Counted from the first letter of the stretch, positions 48,443 through 61,533 are shown. The stretch is DNA of 64,000 nt from Euonymus europaeus (GCA_963580455.1 OY756961.1:11699001-11763000); one strand, 5' to 3'. Notes: generated by a model from the sequence alone, not told the origin. A program made the numbers and translations.

Positions 48443-51060
48443 TGTTCTTCTATGTTAAATTTTACGAAAATGAGCTTCCAGGACTATTTCGATGCCAAAA
48501 CACCAACTTTCTATGACAAATGGACAAAACCGTTAAATACTCCTCCATAGAGAGAGTTGAGCAACTTCGGACTATCAAAGTTGCTCGGTGCACACTTTTT
48601 AATGTTCTTCTATGTCAAATTTTATGAGTATAAGCTTCCAAGATTATTCCATGGCAAAAGACAAACCTTATATGACAAATGGACAAAATCGTTAAAAGCT
48701 CCTCCATAGAGAGTGTTGAGCAACTTCGGACAATCAAAGTTGCTCGGTGTACACTTTTTATTGTTCTTCTATGTTAAATTTTACGAAAATGAGCTTCCAG
48801 GATTATTTCGGTGCCAAAACAAAAACTTTCTATGACAAATGAACAAAATCGTTAAGACCTCCTCCATAGAGAGTGTTGAGCAACTTCGGACAATCAAAGT
48901 TGCTCGGTGTACACTTTTTATTGTTTTTCAATGTTAAATGTTACGAAAATGAGCTTCCAGGATTATTTCGATGCCAAAACACCAACTTTCTATGAAAAAT
49001 GGACAAAAACGTTAAAAGCTCAGCCATAGGGAGAGTTGAGCAACTTCGGACTATCAAAGTTGCTCGGTGTACACTTTTTATTGTTCTTCTATGTTAAATT
49101 TTACGAAAATGAGCTTCCAGGACTATTTCGATGCCAAAACACCAACTTTCTATGACAAATGGAAAAAACCGTTAAAAGCTCCTCCATAGAGAGAGTGGAG
49201 CAACTTCGGACTATCAAAGTTGATCGGTGTACACTTTTTATTGTTCTTCTATGTTAAATTTTGCGAAAATGAGCTTCCAGGATTATTTCGATGCCAAAAC
49301 ACCAACTTTCTATGATAAACGGACAAGACCGTTAAAAGCTCCTCCATAGAGAGAGTTGAGCAACTTCGGACAATCAAAGTTGCTCGGTGTACACTTTTTA
49401 TTGTTCTTCTATGTTAAATTTTACGAAAATGAGCTTCCAGGACTATTTCGATGCCAAAACACCAACTTTCTATGACAAATGGACAAAACCGTTAAAAGCT
49501 CCTCCATAGAGAGAGTTGAGCAACTTCGGACTATCAAAGTTGCTTGGAAAAGACTTTTTATTGTTCTTCTATGTCAAATTTTACGAGTATAAGCTTCCTA
49601 GATTATTTCAATGCCAAAACACCAACTTTCTATGACAAATAGACAAAACCGTTAAAAGCTCCTCCATAGAGAGAGTTGAGCAACTTCGGACTATCAAAGT
49701 TGCTCGGTGTACACTTTTTATTGTTCTTCTATGTTAAATTTTACGAAAATGAGCTTCCAGGACTATTTCGATGCGAAAACACCAACTTTCTATGACAAAT
49801 GGACAAAACCATTAAAAGCTCCTCCATAGAGAGAGTTGAGCAACTTCGGACTATCAAATTTGATCGGTGTACACTTTTTATTGTTCTTCTATGTTAAATT
49901 TTACGAAAATGAGCTTCCAGGATTATTTCGATGCCAAAACACCAACTTTCTATGACAAATGGACAAAACCGTTAAAAGCTCCTCCATAGAGAGAGTTGAG
50001 CAACTTCAGACAATCAAAGTTTCTCGGTGTATACTTTTTATTGTTCTTCTATGTCAAATTTTACGAAAATGAGCTTCCAGGATTATTTCGATGCCAAAAC
50101 AACAACTTTCTATGACAAACGGACAAAACCGTTAAAAGCTCCTCCATAGAGAGAGTTGAGCAACTTCAGACAATCAAAGTTGCTCGGTGCACACTTTTTA
50201 ATGTTCTTCTATGTCAAATTTTATGAGTAAAAGCTTCCAAGATTATTTCGATGGCAAAAGACCAACTTTCTATGACAAATGGACAAAATCGTTAAAAGCT
50301 CCTCCATAGAGAGAGTTGGGCAACTTCAGACAATCAAAGTTGCTCGGTGTACACTTTTTATTATTCTTCTATGTTAAATTTTACGAAAATGAGCTTCCAG
50401 GACTATTTCGATGCCAAAACACCAACTTTCTATGACAAATGGACAAAACCATTAAAAGCTCCTCCATAGAGAGAGTTGAGCAACTTCGGACTATCAAAGT
50501 TGATCGGTGTACACTTTTTATTGTTCTTCTATGTTAAATTTTACAAAAATGAGCTTCCAGGACTATTTCGATGCCAAAACACCAACTTTCTATGACAAAT
50601 GGACAAAACCATTAAAAGCTCCTCCATAGAGAGAGTTGAGCAACTTCGGACTATCAAAGTTGATCGGTGTACACTTTTTATTGTTCTTCTATGTTAAATT
50701 TTACGAAAATGAGCTTCCAGGATTATTTCGATGCCAAAACACCAACTTTCTATGACAAATGGACAAAACCGTTAAAAGCTCCTCCATAGAGAGAGTTGAG
50801 CAACTTCAGACAATCAAAGTTTCTCGGTGTATACTTTTTATTGTTCTTCTATGTCAAATTTTACGAAAATGAGCTTCCAGGATTATTTCGATGCCAAAAC
50901 AACAACTTTCTATGACAAACGGACAAAACCGTTAAAAGCTCCTCCATAGAGAGAGTTGAGCAACTTCAGACAATCAAAGTTGCTCGGTGCACACTTTTTA
51001 ATGTTCTTCTATGTCAAATTTTATGAGTAAAAGCTTCCAAGATTATTTCGATGGCAAAAG
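48443..51060. repeat. Higher-order repeat R1, copy 3
   Basis: This copy is nearly identical to copy 2, with private changes such as TTGTTTTTCAATG (about 48,922), CATAGGGAGAG (about 49,025) and GTTGGGCAAC (about 50,316). It keeps the 800-bp internal duplication (GTTTCTCGG at about 50,019 and 50,819). Three copies in direct tandem make R1 the most extended higher-order array of the window. Confidence 0.87.
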
Positions 51061-52330
51061 ACCAACTTTCTATGACAAATGGACAAAATCGTTAAAAGCT
51101 CCTCCATAGAGAGAGTTGAGCAACTTCAGACAATCAAAGTTGCTCGGTGTACACTTTTTATTATTCTTCTATGTTAAATTTTACGAAAATGAGCTTCCAG
51201 GACTATTTCGATGCCAAAACACCAACTTTCTATGACAAATGGACAAAACCATTAAAAGCTCCTCCATAGAGAGAGTTGAGCAACTTCGGACTATCAAAGT
51301 TGATCGGTGTACACTTTTTATTGTTCTTCTATGTTAAATTTTACGAAAATGAGCTTCCAGGATTATTTCGATGCCAAAACACAAACTTTCTATGACAAAT
51401 GGACAAAACCGTTAAAAGCTCCTCCATAGAGAGTGTTGAGCAACTTCAGACAATCAAAGTTTCTCGATGTATACTTTTTATTGTTCTTCTATGTTAAATT
51501 TTACGAAAATGAGCTTCCAGGATTATTTCAATGCCAAAACACCAACTTTCTATGACAAATGGACAAAACCGTTAAAAGCTCCTCCATAAAGAGAGTTGAG
51601 CAACTTCAGACAATCAAAGTTGCTCGGTGCACACTTTTTAATGTTCTTCTATGTCAAATTTTATGAGTATAAGCTTCCAAGATTATTTCGATGGCAAAAG
51701 ACCAACTTTCTATGACAAATGGACAAAATCGTTAAAAGCTCCTCCATAGAGAGAGTTGAGCAACTTCAGACAATCAAAGTTGCTCGGTGTACACTTTTTA
51801 TTATTCTTCTATGTTAAATTTTACGAAAATGAGCTTCCAGGACTATTTCGATGCCAAAACACCAACTTTCTATGACAAATGGACAAAACCATTAAAAGCT
51901 CCTCCATAGAGAGAGTTGAGCAACTTCGGACTATCAAAGTTGATCGGTGTACACTTTTTATTGTTCTTCTATGTTAAATTTTACGAAAATGAGCTTCCAG
52001 GATTATTTCGATGCCAAAACACAAACTTTCTATGACAAATGGACAAAACCGTTAAAAGCTCCTCCATAGAGAGTGTTGAGCAACTTCAGACAATCAAAGT
52101 TTCTCGATGTATACTTTTTATTGTTCTTCTATGTTAAATTTTACGAAAATGAGCTTCCAGGATTATTTCAATGCCAAAACACCAACTTTCTATGACAAAT
52201 GGACAAAACCGTTAAAAGCTCCTCCATAAAGAGAGTTGAGCAACTTCAGACAATCAAAGTTGCTCGGTGCACACTTTTTAATGTTCTTCTATGTCAAATT
52301 TTATGAGTATAAGCTTCCAAGATTATTTCG
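51061..52330. repeat. Four-monomer tandem duplication (640 bp x 2)
   Basis: 51,061-51,700 is followed by a copy at 640 bp. Shared tags are TTATTATTC (51,158 and 51,798), CACAAACTTTC, TTTCTCGATGTATAC, TTTCAATGCC and CATAAAGAGAG. It resembles the distinctive end of R1 copy 1 (about 45,083-45,720), so that four-monomer block survives here in amplified form. Confidence 0.82.
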
Positions 52331-55300
52331 ATGCCAAAACACCAACTTTCTATGACAAATGGACAAAACCATTAAAAGCTCCTCCATAGAGAGAGTTGAG
52401 CAATTTCGGACTATCAAAGTTGATCGGTGTACACTTTTTATTGTTCTTCTATGTTAAATTTTACGAAAATGAGCTTCCAGGATTATTTCGATGCCAAAAC
52501 ACCAACTTTCTATGACAAATGGACAAAACCGTTAAAAGCTTCTCCATAGAGAGTGTTGAGCAACTTCGGACAATCAAAGTTTCTCGATGTATACTTTTTA
52601 TTGTTCTTCTATGTTAAATTTTACGAAAATGAGCTTCCAGGATTATTTCAATGCCAAAACAACAACTTACTATGACAAACGGACAAAACCGTTAAAAGCT
52701 CCTCCATAGAGAGAGTTGAGCAACTTCAGACAATCCAAGTTGCTCGGTGCACACTTTTTAATGTTCTTCTATGTCAAATTTTATGAGTATAAGCTTCCAA
52801 GATTATTTCGATGGCAAAAGACCAACTTTCTATGACAAATGGACAAAATCGTTAAAAGCTCCTCCACAGAGAGAGTTGAGCAACTTCAGACAATCAAAGT
52901 TGCTCGGTGTACACTTTTTATTGTTCTTCTATGTTAAATTTTACGAAAATGAGCTTACAGGATTATTTCGATGCCAAAACACCAACTTTCTATGAAAAAC
53001 GGATAAAACCGTTAAAAGCTCCTCCATAGAGAGAGTTGAGCAACTTCAGACAATCAAAGTTGCTCGGTGTACACTTTTTATTGTTCTTCTATGTTAAATT
53101 TTACGAAAATGAGCTTCCAGGACTATTTCGATGCCAAAACACCAACTTTCTATGACAAATGGACAAAACCGTTAAAAGCTCCTCCATAGAGAGAGTTGAG
53201 CAACTTCGGACTATCAAAGTTGCTCGGTGCATACTTTTTAATGTTCTTATATGTCAAATTTTATGAGTATAAGCTTCCAAAATTATTCCATGGCAAAAGA
53301 CCAACTTTCTATGACAAATGGACAAAATCTTTAAAAGCTCCCCCATAGAGATTGTTGAGCAAATTCGGACAATCAAAGTTGCACGGTGTACACTTTTTAT
53401 TGTTCTTCTATGTTCAATTTTACGAAAATGAGCTTCCAGGATTATTTCGATGCCAAAACATAAACTTTCTATGACAAATGGACAAAATCGTTAAAAGCTC
53501 CTCCATAGAGAGTGTTGAGCAACTTCGGACAATCAAAGTTGCTCGGTGTACACTTTTTATTGTTTTTCTATGTTAAATGTTACGAAAATGATGTTCCAGG
53601 ATTATTTCGATGCCAAAACACCAACTTTCTATGACAAATGGACAAAACTGTTAAAAGCTCCTCCATAGAGAGAGTTGAGCAACTTCGGACAATCAAAGTT
53701 GCACGGTGTACACTTTTTGTTGTTCTTCTATGTTAAATTTTACGAAAATGAGCTTCCAGGATTATTTGCATGCCAAAACACCAACTTTCTATGACAAATG
53801 GACAAAACCGTTAAAAGCTCCTCCATAGAGAGAGTTGAGCAACTTCGGACTATCAAAGTTGATCGGTGTACACTTTTTATTGTTCTTCTAGGTTAAATTT
53901 TACGAAAATGAGCTTCAGGATTATTTCGATGCCAAAACACCAACTTTCTATGACAAACGGACAAAACCGTTAAAAGCTCCTCCATAGAGAGAGTTGAGCA
54001 ACTTCAGACAATCAAAGTTGCTCGGTGCACACTTTTTAATGTTCTTCTATGTCAAATTTTATGAGTATAAGCTTCCAAGATTATTTCGATGGCAAAAGAC
54101 CAACTTTCTATGACAAATGGACAAAATCGTTAAAAGCTCCTCCATATGGAGTGTTGAGCAACTTCAGACAATCAAAGTTGCTCGGTGTACACTTTTTATT
54201 GTTCTTCTATGTTAAATTTTACGAAAATGAGCTTCCAGGACTATTTCGATGCCAAAACACCAACTTTCTATGGCAAATGGACAAAACCGTTAAAAGCTCC
54301 TCCATAGAGAGAGTTGAGCAACTTCGGACTATCAAAGTTGCTCGGTGCACACTTTTTATTGTTCTTCTATGTTAAATTTTACGAAAACGAGCTTCCAGGA
54401 TTATTTCGATGCCAAAACAACAACTTTCTATGACAAATGGACAAAACCAATAAAAGCTCCTCCACAGAGAGAGTTGAGCAACTTTAGACAATCAAAGTTG
54501 CTTGGTGTACACTTTTTATTGTTCTTCTATGTTAAATTTTACGAAAATGAGCTTACAGGATTATTTCGATGCCAAAACACCAACTTTCTATGACAAACGG
54601 ATAAAACCGTTAAAAGCTCCTCCATAGAGAGAGTTGAGCAACTTCGGACAATCAAAGTTGCTCGGTGTACACTTTTTATTGTTCTTCTATGTTAAATTTT
54701 ACGAAAATGAGCTTCCAGAACTATTTCGATGCCAAAACACCAACTTTCTATGACAAATGGACAAAACCGTTAAAAGCTCCTCCATAGAGAGAGTTGAGCA
54801 ACTTCGGACTATCAAAGTTGCTCGGTGCACACTTTTTAATGTTCTTCTATGTCAAATTTGATGAGTATAAGCTTCCAAGATTATTCCATGGCAAAGGACC
54901 AACTTTGTATGACAAATGGACAAAATCGTTAAAAGCTCCTCCATAGAGATTGTTGAGCAACTTCGGACAATCAAAGTTGCACGGTGTACACTTTTTATTG
55001 TTCTTCTATGTTAAATTTTATGAAAATGAACTTCCTCGATTATTTCGATGCCAAAACACTAACGTTCTATGACAAATGGACAAAATCGTTAGAAACTCCT
55101 CCATAGAGAGTGTTGAGCAACTTCGGACAATCAAAGTTGCTCGGTGTACACTTTTTATTGTTCTTCTGTGTTAAATGTTACGAAAATGATCTTCCAGGAT
55201 TATTTCGATGCCAAAACACCAACTTTCTATGACAAATGGACAAAACCGTTAAAAGCTCCTCCATAGAGAGAGTTGAGCAACTTCGGACTCTCAAAGTTGC

Positions 55301-55579
55301 TCGGTGTACACTTTTTATTGTTCTTCTATGTTAAATTTTACGAAAATGAGCTTCCAGGATCATTTCGATGCCAAAACACCAACTTTCTATGACAAATGGA
55401 CAAAACCGTTAAAAGCTCCTCCATAGAGAGAGTTGAGCAACTTCGGACTATCAAAGTTGATCGGTGTACACTTTTTATTGTTCTTCTATGTTAAATTTTA
55501 CGAAAATGAGCTTCCAGGATTATTTCGATGCCAAAACAACAACTTTCTATGACAAACGGACAAAACCGTTAAAAGCTCC
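52331..55579. repeat. Mosaic of M2-like and R1-like monomers
   Basis: Partial duplicates at 1,278 bp (8 monomers; TATGAGTATAAGC at 52,780 and 54,058) and at about 1,598 bp (10 monomers; GTTGCACGG near 53,379 and 54,977) interleave. Type B monomers occur every 3-5 units. Local variants are TTACTATGAC, TTTGCATGCC, CTAGGTTAAATT, GAGCTTCAGG with a lost base, and CCATATGGAGTG. No clean tandem higher-order repeat and no non-satellite DNA. Confidence 0.65.
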
Positions 55580-56538
55580 TCCATAGAGAGAGTTGAGCAA
55601 CTTCAGACAATCAAAGTTGCTCGGTGTACACTTTTTATTGTTCTTCTACGTTAAATTTTACGAAAATGAGCTTCCAGGACTATTTCGATGCCAAAACACT
55701 AACTTTCTATGACAAATGGACAAAACCGTTAAAAGCTCCTCCATAGAGAGAGTTGAGCAACTTCGGACTATCAAAGTTGCTCGGTGCACACTTTTTAATG
55801 TTCTTCTATGTCAAATTTTATGAGTATAAGCTTGAAAGATTATTCCATGGCAAAAGACCAACCTTATATGACAAATGGACAAAATCGTTAAAAGCTACTC
55901 CATAGAGAGTATTGAGCAACTACGGACAATCAAAGTTGCTCGGTGTACACTTTTTATTGTTCTTCTATGTTAAATTTTACGAAAATGAGCTTCCAGGATT
56001 ATTTCGGTGCCAAAACACCAACTTTCTATGACAAATGGACAAAATCGTTAAAAGCTCCTCCATAGAGAGTGTTGAGCAACTTCGGACAATCAAAGTTGCT
56101 CGGTGTACACTTTTTATTGTTCTTCTATGTTAAATGTTACGAAAATGAGCTTCCAGGATTATTTCGATTCCAAAACACCAACTTTCTATGACAAATGGAC
56201 AAAAACGTTAAAAGTTCCGCCATAGAGAGAGTTGAGCAACTTCGGACTATCAAAGTTGCTCGGTGTACTGTCTTTATTGTTCTTCTGTGTTAAATTTTAC
56301 GAAAATGAGCTTCCAGGACTATTTCGATGCCAAAACACCAACTTTCTATGACAAATGGACAAAACCGTTAAAAGCTCCTCCATAGAGAGAGTTGAGCAAC
56401 TTCGGACTATCAAAGTTGATCGGTGTACACTTTTTATTGTTCTTCTATGTTAAATTTTACGAAAATGAGCTTCCAGGATTATTTCGATGCCAAAACAACA
56501 ACTTTCTATGATAAATGGACAAAACCGTTAAAAGCCCC
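55580..56538. repeat. Higher-order repeat R2, copy 1 (6 monomers, 959 bp)
   Basis: It is followed by a second copy at 959 bp. Shared tags are TTCTACGTTAAATT, AACACTAACTTTC, AACCTTATATGAC, AGTATTGAGCAACTACGG, AAAGTTCCGCCATAG and the rare GTGTACTGTCTTTATTG (56,263 and 57,222). The copies differ at CTTGAAAGATT against CTTCAAAGATT in the type B monomer. Confidence 0.83.
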
Positions 56539-57500
56539 TCCATAGAGAGAGTTGAGCAACTTCGGACAATCAAAGTTGCTCGGTGTACACTTTTTATTGT
56601 TCTTCTACGTTAAATTTTACGAAAATGAGCTTCCAGGACTATTTCGATGCCAAAACACTAACTTTCTATGACAAATGGACAAAACCGTTAAAAGCTCCTC
56701 CATAGAGAGAGTTGAGCAACTTCGGACTATCAAAGTTGCTCGGTGCACACTTTTTAATGTTCTTCTATGTCAAATTTTATGAGTATAAGCTTCAAAGATT
56801 ATTCCATGGCAAAAGACCAACCTTATATGACAAATGGACAAAATCGTTAAAAGCTACTCCATAGAGAGTATTGAGCAACTACGGACAATCAAAGTTGCTC
56901 GGTGTACACTTTTTATTGTTCTTCTATGTTAAATTTTACGAAAATGAGCTTCCAGGATTATTTCGGTGCCAAAACACCAACTTTCTATGACAAATGGACA
57001 AAATCGTTAAAAGCTCCTCCATAGAGAGTGTTGAGCAACTTCGGACAATCAAAGTTGCTCGTTGTACACTTTTTATTGTTCTTCTATGTTAAATGTTACG
57101 AAAATGAGCTTCCAGGATTATTTCGATGCCAAAACACCAACTTTCTATGACAAATGGACAAAAACGTTAAAAGTTCCGCCATAGAGAGAGTTGAGCAACT
57201 TCGGACTATCAAAGTTGCTCGGTGTACTGTCTTTATTGTTCTTCTATGTTAAATTTTACGAAAATGAGCTTCCAGGACTATTTCGATGCCAAAACACCAA
57301 CTTTCTATGACAAATGGACAAAACCGTTAAAAGCTCCTCCATAGAGAGAGTTGAGCAACTTCGGACTATCAAAGTTGATCGGTGTACACTTTTTATTGTT
57401 CTTCTATGTTAAATTTTACGAAAATGAGCTTCCAGGATTATTTCGATGCCAAAACACCAACTTTCTATGATAAACGGACAAAACCGTTAAAAGCCCCTCA
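56539..57500. repeat. Higher-order repeat R2, copy 2
   Basis: Second 6-monomer copy, with GCTCGTTGTACAC (about 57,057) as a private change. A third, more distant copy is at 61,534-62,150. Confidence 0.83.
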
Positions 57501-58020
57501 ATAGAGAGAGTTGAGCAACTTCGGACAATCAAAGTTGCTCGGTGTACACTTTTTATTGTTCTTCTATGTTAAATTTTAAGAAAATGAGCTTCCAGGAATA
57601 TTTCGATGCCAAAACACCAACTTTCTATGAAAAATGGACAAAACCGTTAAAAGCTCCTCTATAGAGAGAGTTTAGCAACTTCGGACTATCAAAGTTGCTC
57701 GGTGCACACTTTTTAATGTTCTTCTATGTTAAATTTTACGAAAATGAGCTTCCAGGATTATTTCGATGCCAAAACACCAACTTTCTATGATAAACGGACA
57801 AAACCGTTAAAAGCCCCTCAATAGAGAGAGTTGAGCAACTTCGGACAATCAAAGTTGCTCGGTGTACACTTTTTATTGTTCTTCTATGTTAAATTTTAAG
57901 AAAATGAGCTTCCAGGAATATTTCGATGCCAAAACACCAACTTTCTATGAAAAATGGACAAAACCGTTAAAAGCTCCTCTATAGAGAGAGTTTAGCAACT
58001 TCGGACTATCAAAGTTGCTC
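57401..58020. repeat. 320-bp dimer duplication
   Basis: Two monomers marked by AAGCCCCTCAATAGAG, TTTTAAGAAAATG, CCAGGAATATTTCG and GAGTTTAGCAAC repeat at 320 bp (AAGCCCCTCAATAG at 57,491 and 57,811). The first pair ends in a type B-like GTGCACACTTTTTAATG followed by type A sequence, a hybrid monomer at about 57,702-57,760. Confidence 0.8.
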
Positions 58021-58140
58021 GGCGTACAGTTTATAATGTTCTACTAAGTGAAGTTTTACGAGTATAGGCTTCCAAGATTATTTTGATGCCAAAACAGCAA
58101 CTTTTAATGACAAATAGACAAAACCGTTAAAAGCTCCTCC
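58021..58140. repeat. Highly divergent monomer, copy 1
   Basis: It contains GGCGTACAGTTTATAATG, TTCTACTAAGTGAAG, TTTTACGAGTATAGGCTTCC, TTTTGATGCCAAAACAGC and AACTTTTAATGAC. It differs from both A and B consensus at many more positions than its neighbours while keeping length and order. It may be an old or differently derived monomer that has escaped homogenisation. Confidence 0.75.
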
Positions 58141-58493
58141 ATAGAGAGAGTTGAGCAACTTCGGACTATCAAAGTTGCTCGGTGTATACTTTTTATTGTT
58201 CTTTTATGTTAAATTTTATGAAAATGAGCTTCCAGGATCATTTCGATGCCAAAACACCAACTTTCTATGACAAATGGACAAAACCGTTAAAAACTCCTCC
58301 ATAGAGAGAGTTGAGCAACTTCAGACAATCCAAGTTGCTCGGTGCACACTTTTTAATGTTCTTCTATGTCAAATTTTATGAGTATAAGCTTCCAAGATTA
58401 TTCCATGGCAAAACACCAACTTTCTATGACAAAAGGACAAAACCTTTAAAAGCTCCTCCATAAAGAGAGTCGAGCAACTTCGGACAATCAAAG

Positions 58494-58640
58494 TTGCTCG
58501 GCGAACAGTTTATAATGTTCTACTAAGTGAAATTTTACGAGTATAGGCTTCCAGGATTAATTCGATGCCAAAACACCAACTTTCTATGACAAATGTACAC
58601 AATCGTTAAAAGCTACTCCATAGAGAGTGTTGAGCAACTT
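58494..58640. repeat. Highly divergent monomer, copy 2
   Basis: It shares GTTTATAATG, TTCTACTAAGTGAA and TTTTACGAGTATAGGCTTCC with the monomer at 58,021, three monomers upstream. It has its own CGGCGAACAG, AGGATTAATTCG and GTACACAATCG. The two are the only members of this subtype I found in the window. Confidence 0.75.
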
Positions 58641-59214
58641 CGGACAATCAAAGTTGCTCGTTGTATACTTTTTATTGTTCTTCTATGTTAAATGTTACGA
58701 AAATGAGCTTCCAAGATTATTTCGATGCCAAAACACCAACTTTCTATGACAAATGGACAAAACCGTTAAAAGCTCCTCCATAGAGAGAGTTGAGCAACTT
58801 CGGACTATCAAAGTTGCTCGGTGCACACTTTTTAATGTTCTTCTATGTCAAATTTTATGAGTATAAGCTTCCAAAATTATTCCATGGCAAAAGACCAACT
58901 TTCTATGACAAATGGACAAAATCTTTAAAAGCTCCTCCATAGAGATTGTTGAGCAATTTCGGACAATCAAAGTTGCACGGTGTACACTTTTTATTGTTCT
59001 TCTATGTTAAATTTTACGAAAATGAGCTTCCAGGATTATTTCGATGCCAAAACAACAACTTTCTATGACAAACGGACAAAACCGTTAAAAGCTCCTCCAT
59101 AGAGAGAGTTGAGCAACTTCGGACTATCAAAGTTGCTCGGTGCACACTTTTTAATGTTCTTCTATGTCAAATTTTATGAGTATAAGCTTCCAAGATTATT
59201 CCATGGCAAAAGAC
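58641..59214. repeat. Mixed A and B monomers
   Basis: Three to four monomers with GCTCGTTGTATAC, then type B copies near 58,861 and 59,181 separated by a GTTGCACGG monomer. They resemble 52.7-53.5 kb but are not collinear with it for long. Confidence 0.6.
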
Positions 59215-61124
59215 CAACCTTATATGACAAATGGACAAAATCGTTAAAAGCTCCTCCATAGAGAGTGTTGAGCAACTTCGGACAATCAAAGTTGCTCGGT
59301 GTACACTTTTTATTGTTCTTCTATGTTAAATGTTACGAAAATGAGCTTCCAGGACTATTTCGATGCCAAAACACCAACTTTCTATGACAAATGGACAAAA
59401 CCGTTAAAAGCTCCTCCATAGAGAGACTTGAGTAACTTCGGACTATCAAAGTTGATCGGTGTACACTTTTTATTGTTCTTCTATGTTAAATTTTACGAAA
59501 ATGAGCTTCCAGGATTATTTCGATGCCAAAAAACCAACTTTCTATGACAAATGGACAAAACCGTTAAAAGCTCCTCCATGGAGAGAGTGGAGCAACTTCG
59601 GACTATCAAAGTTGCTCGGTGCACACTTTTTAATGTTTTTCTATGTCAAATTTTATGAGTATAAGCTTCCAAGATTATTCCATGGCAAAAGACCAACCTT
59701 ATATGACAAATGGACAAAACCGTTAAAAGCTCCTCCATAGAGAGAGTTGAGCAACTTCGGACAATCAAAGTTGCTCGGTGTACACTTTTTATTGTTCTTC
59801 TATGTTAAATGTTACGAAAATGAGCTTCCAGGATTATTTCGGTTCCAAAACACCAACTTTCTATGACAAATGGACAAAATCGTTAAAAGCTCCTCCATAG
59901 AGAGTGTTGAGCAACTTCGGACAATCAAAGTTGCTCGGTGTACACTTTTTATTGTTCTTCTATGTTAAATGTTACGAAAATGAGCTTCCAGGATTATTTC
60001 GATGCCAAAACACCAACTTTCTATGACAAATGGACAAAAACGTTAAAAGTTCCGCCATAGAGAGAGTTGAGCAACTTCGGACAATCAAAGTTGCTCGGTG
60101 TACACTTTTTATTGTTCTTCTATGTTAAATTTTACGAAAATGAGCTTCAAGGACTATTTCGATGCCAAAACAACAACTTTCTATGACAAATGGACAAAAC
60201 CGCTAAAAGCTCCTCCATAGAGAGAGTTGAGCAACTTCGGACTATCAAAGTTGATCGGTGTACACTTTTTATTGTTCTTCTATGTTAAATTTTACGAAAA
60301 CGAGCTTCCAGGATTATTTCGATGCCAAATTACTAACTTTCTATGACAAATGGACAAAACCGTTAAAAGCTCCTCCATAGAGAGAGTTGAGCAACTTCGG
60401 ACAATCAAAGTTGCTCGGTGCACACTTTTTAGTGTTCTTCTATGTCAAATTTTATGAGTATAAGCTTCCAAGATTATTCCATGGCAAAAGACCAACCTTA
60501 TATGACAAATGGACAAAATCGTTAAAAGCTCCTCCATAGAGAGTATTGAGCAACTTCGGACAATCAAAGTTGCTCGGTGTACACTTTTTATTGTTCTTCT
60601 ATGTTAAATGTTACGAAAATGAGCTTCCAGGATTATTTCGATGCCAAAACACCAACTTTCTATGACAAATGGACAAAAACGTTAAAAGTTCCGCCATAGA
60701 GAGAGTTGAGCAACTTCGGAAAATCAAAGTTGCTCGGTGTACACTTTTTATTGTTCTTCTATGTTTAATTTTACAAAAATGAGCTTCCAGGACTATTTCG
60801 ATGCCAAAACACCAACTTTCTATGACAAATGGACAAAACCGCTAAAAGCTCCTCCATAGAGAGAGTTGAGCAACTTCGGACTATCAAAGTTGATCGGTGT
60901 ACACTTTTTATTGTTCTTCTATGTTAAATTTTACGAAAATGAGCTTCCAGGATTATTTCGATGCCAAAACACCAACTTTCTATGATAAACGGACAAAACC
61001 GTTAAAAGCTCCTCCATAGAGAGAGTTGAGCAACTTCGGACAATCAAAGTTGCTCGGTGTACACTTTTTATTGTTCTTCTATGTTAAATTTTACGAAAAT
61101 GAGCTTCCAGGAATATTTCGATGC
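59215..61124. repeat. Higher-order repeat R3, copy 1
   Basis: It is repeated at 62,411-64,000, at 3,196 bp (20 monomers minus four) up to about 60.0 kb, then at 2,876 bp. Shared tags are GAGACTTGAGTAACTTCGG (59,423 and 62,619), GAAAAAACCAAC with CTCCATGGAGAGAGTGGAGC, TTTCGGTTCCAAAAC, TTTTTAGTGTTC (about 60,425 and 63,301), TATGTTTAATTTTACAAAAATG and CCGCTAAAAGC. This copy has two extra monomers near 60,060-60,420. Confidence 0.82.
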
Positions 61125-61533
61125 CAAAACACCAACTTTCTATGACAAATGGACAAAACCGTTAAAAGCTCCTCTATAGAGAGAGTTTAGCAACTTCGGA
61201 CTATCAAAGTTGCTCGGTGTACACTTTTTATTGTTCTTTTATGTTAAATTTTACGAAAATGAGCTTCCAGGATCATTTCGATGCCAAAACACCAACTTTC
61301 TATGAAAAATGGACAAAATCGTTAAAAGCTCCTCCATAGAGAGTGTTGAGCAACTTTGGACAATCAAAGTTGCTCGGTGTACACTTTTTATTGTTCTTCT
61401 ATGTTAAATTTTATGAAAATGAGCTTCCAGGATTATTTCGATGCCAAAACACCAACTTTCTATGACAAAAGGACAAACCCGTTAAAAGCTCCTCCATAGA
61501 GAGAGTTGAGCAACTTCGGACTATCAAAGTTGC

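Noticed and set aside
59459..59740. 82- to 108-codon frames such as this one, and those at 8272, 27,655, 38,193 and 54,049
   Set aside because: Many begin at GTG in GTGTACAC and become long only because the CCATAG stop is changed to CCACAG, CCATGG or similar. They are two or three monomers read through and cannot be told from chance readthrough of a repeat.
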